From contig SAAS01000004.1 in NCBI GenBank assembly GCA_009929315.1, positions 178,479 through 242,478 on the forward strand: a DNA stretch of 64,000 nt. The letters are read 5' to 3'. The stretch comes from Clostridia bacterium (lineage in GTDB: Bacteria > Bacillota > Clostridia > Oscillospirales > Oscillospiraceae). Of this stretch, positions 56,633-64,000 are shown one piece after another (within the stretch, counting starts at the first letter, position 1; the number at the start of each line of letters is the position of its first letter). The notes below the pieces were generated by a model. The model was not told the origin of the DNA and did not search any database. It saw only the letters and a list, made by a program, of their open reading frames with translations. The position numbers and the translations under genes are program-made.

Positions 56633-57286
56633 TTATTCTCGGCTTCTGGCAAGCGTGCAGCAAACGACTTCCTCGGCTCCGCAGTATTTGAGAGTCTTTG
56701 CACATTCGGACAGGGTCGCGCCGCTTGTAATTATGTCGTCAATCAGGAGTATTCTTCTGCCTCGAACCAGTTCCTCATCGGTCACTTCATATACGCCTGA
56801 AATGTTCGCTCGCCGCTTTTCAGCCGAGCCGACACCGGATTGTGCGGGAACATCCGTATGCTTTTTAAGAAGCTCCACTGCAACATCGTCGAGCTTAAGA
56901 GCTGCCGACATCGCAAGAAGCATCGCCTGATCGTAGCCGCGCTTCTTCAATCGGGTTCGGCTGAGCGGAACCCAAGTTATTATATCGTAACGTCCTTTTA
57001 GGTTTTCGGAGACACATTCAGCAAGTAGGCTGCCGAAAAACTTGGCATGAACAGTTGCATCGTTAAATTTAAATCTCAAAAGTGCGTCGCGAACCTCGTT
57101 TTCATAGTAAAGCGGAGAGACACAACAGGAAAAGAAGTCCCCGCTCTGTGAACCGCCTGCACGGGTACGGCTTATTTTTGTCTCGCATTTTTTGCACATG
57201 CCGTGCTCGCCCTTTTTCAGGACTTTCCTGCAAAAGGCACAGCGTTGGGGATAAAGCAGGTCCAACATTTCAGAAAAAAAACCCAT
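56633..57286 (-). CDS. ComF family phosphoribosyltransferase-like protein
   Basis: 217 residues. A four-cysteine zinc site, CAFCRKVLKKGEHGMCKKC, opens the protein. The C-terminal phosphoribosyltransferase fold carries the PRPP loop ILLIDDIITSGATLSECAK. ComFC-like proteins take part in DNA uptake in competent bacteria, but no other competence gene is seen here. It lies 42 bases after recD2 and may be cotranscribed with it. Confidence 0.9.
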   Translation of the reverse strand: MGFFSEMLDLLYPQRCAFCRKVLKKGEHGMCKKCETKISRTRAGGSQSGDFFSCCVSPLYYENEVRDALLRFKFNDATVHAKFFGSLLAECVSENLKGRYDIITWVPLSRTRLKKRGYDQAMLLAMSAALKLDDVAVELLKKHTDVPAQSGVGSAEKRRANISGVYEVTDEELVRGRRILLIDDIITSGATLSECAKTLKYCGAEEVVCCTLARSRE

Positions 57287-57328
57287 GACTTTACCTTCCT
57301 TTCCAAACGCGATAACTCTAATCGTCTC

Positions 57329-59602
57329 TTAATCCGTCAGTCTGGCTCGAAGTCCGCTGTATCTTCTGCTTATCTTATGGTTGTCTATCATCCCTAAAAC
57401 CGTGGCCTCGTCGCCAACCATTATCAGCAGTTCCCTTGCTCTGGTTACGGCCGTATATAGCACGCTGCGGCTCATGAGCTGCGCCGGTCCTTCAAGTGAG
57501 GCGAGTATCACTGCCTTGAACTCACTGCCCTGAGATTTGTGCACCGTCATAGCAAAGGCGTGCTCAAGCTCAGAGAGCATATCGAAGCCGTAAGAGGCAA
57601 GTTTATCATCAAACAAAACCGTTATCATTTCGTTTGCGGCATCAATGGCAGCAATAAAGCCTATGTCGCCGTTAAAAATGCCCATGCCGTTAATCGGCTT
57701 CGCCCCCATCGTTACAACGGGAACAGTTGCGCAGTCTCCTTCCGCAAAAAATTCAATTTTTTCCGGTTTCGACCACATTATATCATAGTTATTTCGGATT
57801 TGCATCACTCTGTCTCCCTCGCGGAAGACAATTTCGCCGTATTTTTTCTCTTTTTTGCCTGTGGTTTCCGGATTGAGGGACCGCTGAAGGACGGCGTTTA
57901 GGTACCTTGTGCCGGTTTCTCCTTTTCTTGTCGGACTGAGCACCTGAATATCCATAGGGGAAATTCCCATTTTTTCGGGCAAGCGATGCTTGCAAAGCTC
58001 GGCAATCGTTTCAACCGTTCGAGCGGCCTCGCATCTGCTCAAAAAGAAAAAGTCGCTGTCGCTGACATTGCCTTTGAGTTCGGGGTAATCTCCCCTGTTT
58101 ATCATGTGGGCATTGGCAACGATGCGGCTCATCGCTCCCTGCCTGAATATCTCTGTCAGACGCACTGTTTCAACTATTCCGCTTCTGATAACGTCCAAAA
58201 ATACGTTTCCCGGTCCGACGCTCGGCAGCTGATCAGCGTCGCCCACCATCACCAGCCTGCACTTTGGCGGCATGGCACGCAAAAGCGCCGCCATAAGGTA
58301 AATATCGACCATGGAACATTCGTCAAGAATCACCGCGTCGCAGTTTAGCGGCTCCTCCTCATTGCGTCTGAATACGAGCTCATCGCCCTCGGCAGCAAAG
58401 CCCGCCTCCAACAGTCTGTGGACCGTTGAGGCTTCCCTGCCAGTCAGCTCACTCATACGTTTGGCAGCTCTCCCCGTAGGAGCTGTTAAAAGTGTTTTAA
58501 GCCCCATTTTTTCAAAGAGCGACACAATTGCCCGCACAGTGGTTGTTTTTCCCGTTCCCGGGCCGCCCGTTAAAACCATTATTCGGCGCTCTGCAGCAAT
58601 TTTAAGTGAGTGCCTCTGCAAGTCCGCATAAGTAACACTTTGTTCGCTTTCAATTTTCTCAATGAGTGCGCTTATATCCTTTTTGGAACTTATTTTTTCG
58701 CCCGCCATTGCCTTTATCCGCTTTGCGGTATAGACCTCCGCTTCATAGACAGCGGCAAGATAACAGCCTTCTCTGTCCGCAATGCAGGTGCGCACAAGCT
58801 CCCCGCTGTCCGCTAAGACGTCCAAAGCCTCCTCGACTGCATCGGCGCTAACCTCGATGAGCTCGCCGGTTACGGCAATCAGCTTATCCGCCGGGATAAA
58901 GCTGTGCCCGTTTCTTGAGTTATGCCAGAGCTCATAAATTGCCGCCGCGGCAACACGCTCGGCACAATCTGCCTCAAAGCCCATATTCAGCGCAAGCGAA
59001 TCCGCTTCAGAGAAACTGGCTCCGATATGCTCGGCGGCAATAATATAGGGGTTTTCCTCCAAAAGTTCCAGAGCCTTGTTGCCGTAATCGTGAAAAAGTC
59101 TTACGGCGATTAGCGGACGAATCGAGTAATTACCCAAAAACTCCATGAGTCTGCGTATTCCTACCTGCTTTTTGAAGGCTTCCGAAATTTCAAAGGCCTT
59201 TTTACTGCCTATTCCCTTTATTCGGGCAAGTCTGTCAGGTTCGTTTTCAATTACCCTAAGCGATGTGCTGCCGAACTCCGACACAATCAGCGTTGCGGTG
59301 GCAGGTCCCACTCCGCGAAGCATTCCGGAAGCCATATATTCATAAATCGCCTCGGCACCCTCGGGCATTGTACGCTCCGCCCACTCCGCCTTGAACTGGT
59401 CGCCGTGAACGGCGTGCTTTGTAAACTCCCCAGTTACGCTGAGCTGTTCCCCCGGGCAGGCATAAGGAAGAGTACCGACAACGACAATATTTTCGCCGTC
59501 CTGCGTTTCCAGCTTAATAACCGTATATCCGTTCTCCTCGTTCTGGAACAAAACGGCCTTAACCGTGCCGAATATTTGTATGTAGTTATCCTTTTGCTCC
59601 AT
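57329..59602 (-). CDS. recD2: ATP-dependent RecD2-like DNA helicase
   Basis: 757 residues, usual length about 740. N-terminal OB-like and helix-hairpin-helix region (about 1-200, with GVGPATATLIVSEFG and IKGIGSKKAFEI). Then two RecA-like domains: Walker A LTGGPGTGKTTTVRA, Walker B VILDECSMVD, and the C-terminal motif VHKSQGSEFKAVI plus YTAVTRARE. This is a 5'-3' helicase that works without RecBC. The ATG at 59602 is used; it lies 17 bases inside the preceding small gene. Confidence 0.95.
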   Translation of the reverse strand: MEQKDNYIQIFGTVKAVLFQNEENGYTVIKLETQDGENIVVVGTLPYACPGEQLSVTGEFTKHAVHGDQFKAEWAERTMPEGAEAIYEYMASGMLRGVGPATATLIVSEFGSTSLRVIENEPDRLARIKGIGSKKAFEISEAFKKQVGIRRLMEFLGNYSIRPLIAVRLFHDYGNKALELLEENPYIIAAEHIGASFSEADSLALNMGFEADCAERVAAAAIYELWHNSRNGHSFIPADKLIAVTGELIEVSADAVEEALDVLADSGELVRTCIADREGCYLAAVYEAEVYTAKRIKAMAGEKISSKKDISALIEKIESEQSVTYADLQRHSLKIAAERRIMVLTGGPGTGKTTTVRAIVSLFEKMGLKTLLTAPTGRAAKRMSELTGREASTVHRLLEAGFAAEGDELVFRRNEEEPLNCDAVILDECSMVDIYLMAALLRAMPPKCRLVMVGDADQLPSVGPGNVFLDVIRSGIVETVRLTEIFRQGAMSRIVANAHMINRGDYPELKGNVSDSDFFFLSRCEAARTVETIAELCKHRLPEKMGISPMDIQVLSPTRKGETGTRYLNAVLQRSLNPETTGKKEKKYGEIVFREGDRVMQIRNNYDIMWSKPEKIEFFAEGDCATVPVVTMGAKPINGMGIFNGDIGFIAAIDAANEMITVLFDDKLASYGFDMLSELEHAFAMTVHKSQGSEFKAVILASLEGPAQLMSRSVLYTAVTRARELLIMVGDEATVLGMIDNHKISRRYSGLRARLTD

Positions 59603-59942
59603 TACCCATACCCCGTGTGACAATATTTGCGATTTCCTCGGGCGTGCATATTCGAAGAGAGGAGTTTTTTTGCAACAAGCAATTCGCTATCTTCACCGTT
59701 TCGGCGTTCATCCCCATATCGACAATCAGGATGTCGGCGATGAGCCTTCTGTCATCCTTAAGCCAGCATAGCCCCGCGATTTCACTCTCAAGATTCTTTG
59801 TGTCCCCGTCCGCAGTCAGAACTATCGTGACTTTTGAACTTTTGCTAAGGTTTGGTCTTAACAGATAGCCTTTAATCGTCCATGTCAGCAGCAAAAACGT
59901 AAGCGAGAGCGCGAAGGCCGCGATCATATCAATAACTGTCAT
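59586..59942 (-). CDS. Small membrane-anchored protein of unknown function
   Basis: 118 residues. One N-terminal membrane helix (about residues 7-27), then a soluble alpha/beta-like region with ADILIVDMGMNAETVKIANCL and ICTPEEIANI. I do not recognise a family. It overlaps recD2 by 17 bases and is 92 bases after uvrA, in a repair-gene neighbourhood; whether it has a repair role is open. Start ATG at 59942 has GGGGGAAC upstream as ribosome binding site. Confidence 0.7.
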   Translation of the reverse strand: MTVIDMIAAFALSLTFLLLTWTIKGYLLRPNLSKSSKVTIVLTADGDTKNLESEIAGLCWLKDDRRLIADILIVDMGMNAETVKIANCLLQKNSSLRICTPEEIANIVTRGMGNGAKG

Positions 59943-60034
59943 ATTAAGTTCCCCCTTCAGAATAAGCCGTTTCTTCCTCGGCTTATAATACGGGAAACTG
60001 CGTAATTTTGTTAATATGACGCCGAATGCTAAAA

Positions 60035-62869
60035 TTAATGCGTCTGATTCAGCATTTTTTTAAGAAACTGCCCGGTATAGCTCTTTTCGCAGGCGGCACA
60101 TTCCTCGGGCGTTCCGGAGAAGACAACCTCGCCGCCCATATCGCCGCCCTCAGGCCCCAAATCGATAACGCGATCGGCTGTTTTGATAACGTCCAGATTG
60201 TGTTCGATCACGATAACCGTGTTCCCCGCTTCGACAAGGCGCGAGAGCACGTCCACAAGCTTGTGAACGTCCGCGACGTGCAGTCCCGTTGTCGGCTCGT
60301 CAAGTATATAAACTGTTGAGCCGGTGCTTCTCTTGCAAAGCTCCGCGGCGAGCTTAATTCTCTGCGCCTCGCCGCCCGAGAGCGTGGTTGAGGGCTGACC
60401 GAGCCTTATATAGCCAAGACCCACTTCGCAGAGGGTTTGCAGCTGCCCCTTAATCTTCGGAATATTTTCAAAAAACGAAAGCGCTTCCTCAATAGTCATT
60501 TCGAGCACTTCAGAGATGTTTTTGCCTTTGTAACGTACCTCCAGCGTTTCCCTGTTGTATCGTTTTCCCTTGCAGACTTCGCAGGGGACGTAAATATCAG
60601 GCAAAAAGTGCATTTCAATCTTGATTAGTCCATCGCCGCTGCATGCCTCGCAGCGTCCGCCGCGGACATTGAAGGAAAAGCGCCCCGAGTTGTAGCCGCG
60701 CATTTTTGCGTCCTGAGTTGAGGCGAAAAGCTCTCGGATTTCGTTGAACACACCCGTGTATGTCGCGGGGTTTGACCTCGGTGTTCTGCCTATTGGGCTT
60801 TGGTCGATGTCGATAACCTTGTCGAGATATTTTAGTCCCTCGATACTGTCATGCTTTCCCGAATGAGTTTTTGCACGGTTGAGCTTTGCCGCCAGCTCCT
60901 TGAAAAGCACCTCGTTTATTAGTGAGGACTTTCCGCTGCCGGACACGCCTGTTATGCAGGTCAGAACACCGAGCGGAATCTCAACATCTATATTTTTTAG
61001 ATTGTTTTCCCTTGCTCCTCGGATGACAAGGCTGTGACCCGAGCCCTTCCTTCTCTCATTCGGAACGGGAATAGCCTTTTTTCCACTCAGATACTGCCCT
61101 GTTACGGACTTTTCGCAGGCAATAATATCCTCGATTGTTCCCGCGCAGACCACTTCTCCGCCGTGTACTCCGGCGCCCGGACCGATATCCACAATGTAGT
61201 CGGCATTTCGCATGGTGTCCTCGTCGTGCTCAACGACTATTAGCGTGTTCCCCAAATCGCGCAAATCCTTGAGCGATTTTATGAGCTTTTCGTTGTCCTT
61301 CTGGTGCAGGCCTATACTCGGCTCGTCCAGAATGTAGAGCACGCCCATGAGCGAAGAACCAATCTGTGTCGCGAGCCTGATTCTCTGGCTCTCGCCGCCC
61401 GAAAGACTGCCCGCGGAGCGCGAAAGTGTAAGGTACTGCAGCCCAACGGTTTTCAAAAACTCGAGCCGTTGGGATATTTCCTTAAGTATTCTGTCGGCAA
61501 TCATCGCGTCACGCGAATTAAGCTCAAGCCTACTTATAAACTCGAGCGCGTTCACAACCGACATCGCCGTGAAGTCCGTTATTCTGATATTGCCGACGGT
61601 AACCGCAAGCACCTCCGGCTTTAAGCGAAGACCGTGGCAGTCAGGGCAGTCGTATTCGCCCATGCATTGCATGAGCTCGTTTCGCATCGAGGGGCTTTGG
61701 GTTTCATGGTAACGTCGCTCAATATTGTTTGCTATACCCTCAAAGGGCTGGTTAAGCGTTCCCTTGCCCCGCGGCTGGTCGTAATACAGCGTCAGCTTTT
61801 CGCCTTTAGTTCCGTAGAGAATAACGTCAATAACCTCGTCCGAGAGATTTGCGATGGGCTCCGTGAGCGAAAACTTATATTTTTTTGCAAGAGCTTCAAA
61901 ATACATCCGCGAGATTCCGTCGTTGCGGACATTGCCCCAGCCGCTCGCCGTAATGCCTCCGTCCATAATCGAAATTGAGGGGTTCGGCATTATTAAATCG
62001 GGATTTACACGAAGCTGGATTCCAAGTCCGCTGCAGGTCGGGCACGCGCCGTAGGGGTTATTAAAGGAGAACATTCTCGGGGTCAGTTCCTCGATGGAAA
62101 TTCCGCAGTCCTCGCAGGCATAGTTCTGGGAAAAAAGCATTTCCCTGCCCTCGTAAGGCAAGTCGACTATGACTATTCCACCCGCGAGCGCCGCCGCGGT
62201 TTCGACAGAATCCGTCAGCCGCTGCGAAAAATCGGGCTTAACCGAAAGTCTGTCCACAACAATTTCGATGTTGTGCTTCTTATTTTTGTCAAGGCTAATT
62301 TCCTCGGACAAATCGTAGACGTTTCCGTCCACACGAACGCGGACGTAGCCGCTTTTTCGGGCGTCCTCGAAGATTTTTTGGTATTCGCCTTTTCTGGCGC
62401 GCACAACAGGCGCAAGAACCTGGATTCTCGTGCCCTCGGGCATAAGGAGAATCTGGTCGATTATCTGGTCAATGGTCTGCTGCTTAATTTCCTTGCCGCA
62501 TTTCGGGCAATGCGGCACGCCTATCCTCGCCCACAGAAGGCGCAGATAGTCATATATTTCCGTAACCGTGCCGACGGTTGAACGGGGATTTTTTGAGGTT
62601 GTTTTCTGGTCGATTGATATGGCGGGCGAAAGCCCCTCGATATAGTCCACATCGGGTTTTTCCATCTGTCCCAAGAACTGACGGGCATAGGACGACAGGG
62701 ACTCGACATAGCGGCGCTGGCCCTCGGCATAAATCGTGTCGAAAGCAAGTGACGATTTTCCGCTTCCCGAAAGCCCGGTGAAAACCACAAGGCTGTCCCG
62801 TGGGATTTCAAGGTCTATGTTTTTAAGGTTGTTTTCTCTCGCACCTTTTACGAATAAGTTTCCACGCAT
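60035..62869 (-). CDS. uvrA: Excinuclease ABC subunit A
   Basis: 944 residues, typical for UvrA, which finds bulky lesions with UvrB. Two ABC ATPase halves: Walker [10 protein letters not shown] near residue 33 and GVSGSGKSS near 640, and signatures [13 protein letters not shown] and [13 protein letters not shown]. Zinc modules are CPKCG, CEDCG with CPTC and the C-terminal CEACSGDG with [10 protein letters not shown]. uvrB is not adjacent. A 17-base-spaced promoter lies in front; I see no clear LexA box. Confidence 0.98.
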   Translation of the reverse strand: MRGNLFVKGARENNLKNIDLEIPRDSLVVFTGLSGSGKSSLAFDTIYAEGQRRYVESLSSYARQFLGQMEKPDVDYIEGLSPAISIDQKTTSKNPRSTVGTVTEIYDYLRLLWARIGVPHCPKCGKEIKQQTIDQIIDQILLMPEGTRIQVLAPVVRARKGEYQKIFEDARKSGYVRVRVDGNVYDLSEEISLDKNKKHNIEIVVDRLSVKPDFSQRLTDSVETAAALAGGIVIVDLPYEGREMLFSQNYACEDCGISIEELTPRMFSFNNPYGACPTCSGLGIQLRVNPDLIMPNPSISIMDGGITASGWGNVRNDGISRMYFEALAKKYKFSLTEPIANLSDEVIDVILYGTKGEKLTLYYDQPRGKGTLNQPFEGIANNIERRYHETQSPSMRNELMQCMGEYDCPDCHGLRLKPEVLAVTVGNIRITDFTAMSVVNALEFISRLELNSRDAMIADRILKEISQRLEFLKTVGLQYLTLSRSAGSLSGGESQRIRLATQIGSSLMGVLYILDEPSIGLHQKDNEKLIKSLKDLRDLGNTLIVVEHDEDTMRNADYIVDIGPGAGVHGGEVVCAGTIEDIIACEKSVTGQYLSGKKAIPVPNERRKGSGHSLVIRGARENNLKNIDVEIPLGVLTCITGVSGSGKSSLINEVLFKELAAKLNRAKTHSGKHDSIEGLKYLDKVIDIDQSPIGRTPRSNPATYTGVFNEIRELFASTQDAKMRGYNSGRFSFNVRGGRCEACSGDGLIKIEMHFLPDIYVPCEVCKGKRYNRETLEVRYKGKNISEVLEMTIEEALSFFENIPKIKGQLQTLCEVGLGYIRLGQPSTTLSGGEAQRIKLAAELCKRSTGSTVYILDEPTTGLHVADVHKLVDVLSRLVEAGNTVIVIEHNLDVIKTADRVIDLGPEGGDMGGEVVFSGTPEECAACEKSYTGQFLKKMLNQTH

Positions 62870-62948
62870 AAGAAGTTTCCTTTGGGGTGAATTTTATTGC
62901 TGAAAAACGCCGAAATCATATGCTATCGCTCAGTCGGCGCTTCGTATC

Positions 62949-62977
62949 ATTATATCCGAAATTTGTTAACATTTCAA
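62949..62977 (-). promoter_or_regulatory. SigA promoter of uvrA
   Basis: Minus strand TTGAAA (62972-62977), 17 bases, TATAAT (62949-62954). The leader is about 75 bases. Confidence 0.85.
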
Positions 62978-63044
62978 GGCAAACAGACGTTTATTTATGC
63001 AAAAAAAGCTCTGGGCGCAAATTGAAAAGGCACCCTCAAACCAG

Positions 63045-63073
63045 TTGACACTGACCTAATAATATGTTATTAT
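63045..63073 (+). promoter_or_regulatory. Promoter of the tRNA-Ser pair
   Basis: TTGACA (63045-63050), 17 bases, TATTAT (63068-63073), 18 bases before the first tRNA. Confidence 0.8.
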
Positions 63074-63090
63074 ACCAAAGCGACCGAAAC

Positions 63091-63178
63091 GGAGAGATGT
63101 CCGAGTGGTCGAAGGAACCGGTCTTGAAAACCGGCGATGTGAAAGCATCCGTGGGTTCGAATCCCACTCTCTCCGCCA
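63091..63178 (+). tRNA. tRNA-Ser (anticodon TGA)
   Basis: 88 bases with encoded CCA. Acceptor GGAGAGA pairs with TCTCTCC (63168-63174), discriminator G. The anticodon arm CCGGT-CTTGAAA-ACCGG gives TGA at 63125-63127. The long variable arm (GCGATGTGAAAGCATC) and GGTTCGAATCC T loop are as expected for tRNA-Ser. Confidence 0.97.
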
Positions 63179-63251
63179 CTCTTTTTCTTGGCAGTACCTT
63201 GATGAGATGGTTTTCGGGCATGGCAAATGAATATAGTTTTTCTTTCGGCAT

Positions 63252-63343
63252 GGAGAAGTACCCAAGAGGCCGAAGGGGCTCCCCTGCTAAGGGAGTAGTG
63301 CGTGATGAGCGCAGCGAGGGTTCAAATCCCTCCTTCTCCGCCA
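63252..63343 (+). tRNA. tRNA-Ser (anticodon GCT)
   Basis: 92 bases with encoded CCA. Acceptor GGAGAAG pairs with CTTCTCC (63333-63339), discriminator G. The anticodon arm CTCCC-CTGCTAA-GGGAG gives GCT at 63286-63288. A long variable arm and GGTTCAAATCC T loop are present. It is 73 bases behind the TGA isoacceptor and likely cotranscribed. Confidence 0.97.
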
Positions 63344-63347
63344 AAAC

Positions 63348-63390
63348 TTGACCGTAGCATTGATACAATGCTACGGTCAACTCTTTTATT
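63348..63390 (+). terminator. Terminator behind the tRNA genes
   Basis: TTGACCGTAGCATTG (63348-63362) pairs perfectly with CAATGCTACGGTCAA (63366-63380), loop ATA, then CTCTTTTATT. Confidence 0.9.
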
Positions 63391-63401
63391 ATTCATATCA
63401 G

Positions 63402-63469
63402 AAAAGCCTGCAATACAAGGTGTTTACCCCACAGGGGTATTCAAAACACGCAGTATGGCAGGCTTTTTT
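63402..63469 (+). repeat. 68-base hairpin between tRNA genes and recombinase
   Basis: AAAAGCCTGC (63402-63411) pairs with GCAGGCTTTT (63458-63467), followed by TT. The inside holds ACCCC/GGGGT (63426-63430, 63434-63438) around ACAG... It resembles a bidirectional terminator but is longer than usual. One arm of a distant 13-base inverted repeat lies in it. Confidence 0.55.
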
Positions 63470-63524
63470 GCGTTCCCGGGGATCACCGTTGCTCTCGGCA
63501 CAGAGCTCCGATTTGAATACCCCT
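63433..63524. repeat. 13-base inverted repeat 66 bases apart
   Basis: AGGGGTATTCAAA (63433-63445) is the exact reverse complement of TTTGAATACCCCT (63512-63524). It lies between the tRNA pair and the truncated recombinase, in an otherwise gene-free stretch. Confidence 0.6.
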
Positions 63525-63628
63525 TGAGGAAAAATAAAATAGTGCTATGAAAAATAACAGGGTTATAGGAAAAATAAAAGTGTTTGATTTTCCATGCCCA
63601 AACACTCCAACCACGAATGTTAGTTGGT

Positions 63629-64000
63629 CTATTCTTGCTTAATCGCAGAATATTTAGTGGCTTTTCTCCGCTTAATCCCGTCCTCGCCAACTTCCACATT
63701 GCTGCGCCGGGAGCGTTCCAACTGAACTTGATTGAAGATTTCCTCAGTGATAATCGCTTCATTGTTGCCTTCCGCAGCAAAACGCTCGACCTCACCGTCG
63801 TTCACTTTTCGTTTCGCCCTGTATTCCGGCGTGTGTGTTTTGAAGATAACGGCGGTGCCGTGGTATTTGGTGTTTGTGAGCATAAACTCCAGCGTGTGCT
63901 TTGACCACTTCTCTTTGCCGGTCGGAGACGGAATGCCGTCAGCTTCAAGCGCCGCCTTGATTTTGATGATGCTCATCCCACTCAGGTACATGGCGTACAC
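63629..64000 (-). CDS. Large serine recombinase, partial (5' end outside window, early stop)
   Basis: 123 codons visible. The sequence has MYLSGMSIIKIKAALEADGI, TGKEKWSKHTLEFMLTNTKY and GTAVIFKTHT, the Recombinase domain (PF07508) that follows the catalytic domain in large serine integrases. The frame ends KYSAIKQE and a stop at 63629, where a full-length protein would go on with a zinc ribbon and coiled coil. The catalytic serine domain lies outside the window. The protein is probably a truncated remnant of a mobile element's integrase, sitting behind the tRNA-Ser pair. Confidence 0.8.
   Translation of the reverse strand: MYAMYLSGMSIIKIKAALEADGIPSPTGKEKWSKHTLEFMLTNTKYHGTAVIFKTHTPEYRAKRKVNDGEVERFAAEGNNEAIITEEIFNQVQLERSRRSNVEVGEDGIKRRKATKYSAIKQE

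Noticed and set aside
62870..63044. LexA box before uvrA
   Set aside because: No GAAC-N4-GTTC type sequence near the promoter.

Overview
The window looks like the chromosome of an endospore-forming Firmicute, most likely class Clostridia. The reasons are a complete eight-gene spoIIIA operon, a WalRK-type two-component operon with YycH/YycI-like proteins, a Firmicute-style nusB-xseA-xseB-ispA-dxs-tlyA-nadK-argR-recN block, a C_GCAxxG_C_C family gene, a BMP/Nup-type nucleoside ABC importer and a TPP-riboswitch-controlled thiT. GGAGG ribosome binding sites and 17-base-spaced SigA promoters are found throughout. Genus cannot be read from the sequence. Base composition is moderate, with a clearly AT-richer stretch from about 36.0 to 41.0 kb.

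Layout. 1-2.5 kb (minus): start of a penicillin-binding protein overlapping an FHA-domain/FtsW-RodA fusion. 2.6-18.4 kb (minus): tyrS, a small Cys-rich protein, then recN, argR, nadK, tlyA, dxs, ispA, xseB, xseA, nusB, an Asp23 protein and spoIIIAH to spoIIIAA. 18.5-20.8 kb: a DUF1015 protein diverging from a Nudix-like gene and a small conserved gene. 20.8-25.9 kb (minus): nucleoside importer (two permeases, ATPase, lipoprotein). 26.0-30.0 kb: a zinc dehydrogenase diverging from a class II aldolase/nitroreductase pair, then an APC permease. 30.0-31.3 kb (minus): a coiled-coil NlpC/P60 hydrolase. 31.4-32.3 kb: TPP riboswitch and thiT.

32.3-41.0 kb is the accessory part: a TIR-LRR gene and an HD-RyR gene in one operon, a GGDEF/HD-GYP receptor, a zinc-ribbon membrane protein, a ribbon-helix-helix protein, a DUF429 protein and a broken small membrane gene. 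41.0-42.9 kb (minus): tmRNA, a cyclophilin, smpB and a small gene. 43.0-52.9 kb (plus): Nudix, walR, walK, yycH-like, yycI-like, murA, walJ, rlmH, a DUF2007-like gene and a phosphohexomutase. 53.0-55.4 kb: two small convergent lipoproteins, a SLOG/DUF1273 protein and an alpha/beta hydrolase. 55.5-62.9 kb (minus): an MreB-family protein, comF-like, recD2, a small membrane protein and uvrA. 63.1-64 kb: two tRNA-Ser genes and a truncated large serine recombinase running off the edge.

Much of the core content serves envelope synthesis and its control (PBP/FtsW, WalRK with murA, MreB, NlpC/P60), sporulation, isoprenoid supply and DNA repair. The most unusual unit is the TIR-LRR plus HD-RyR cassette at 32.3-35.9 kb. 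It combines a putative NAD-cleaving domain with a ryanodine-receptor-type domain proposed to sense nucleotides, and it sits next to a cyclic-di-GMP enzyme. It is the best candidate here for an undescribed signalling or defence system.
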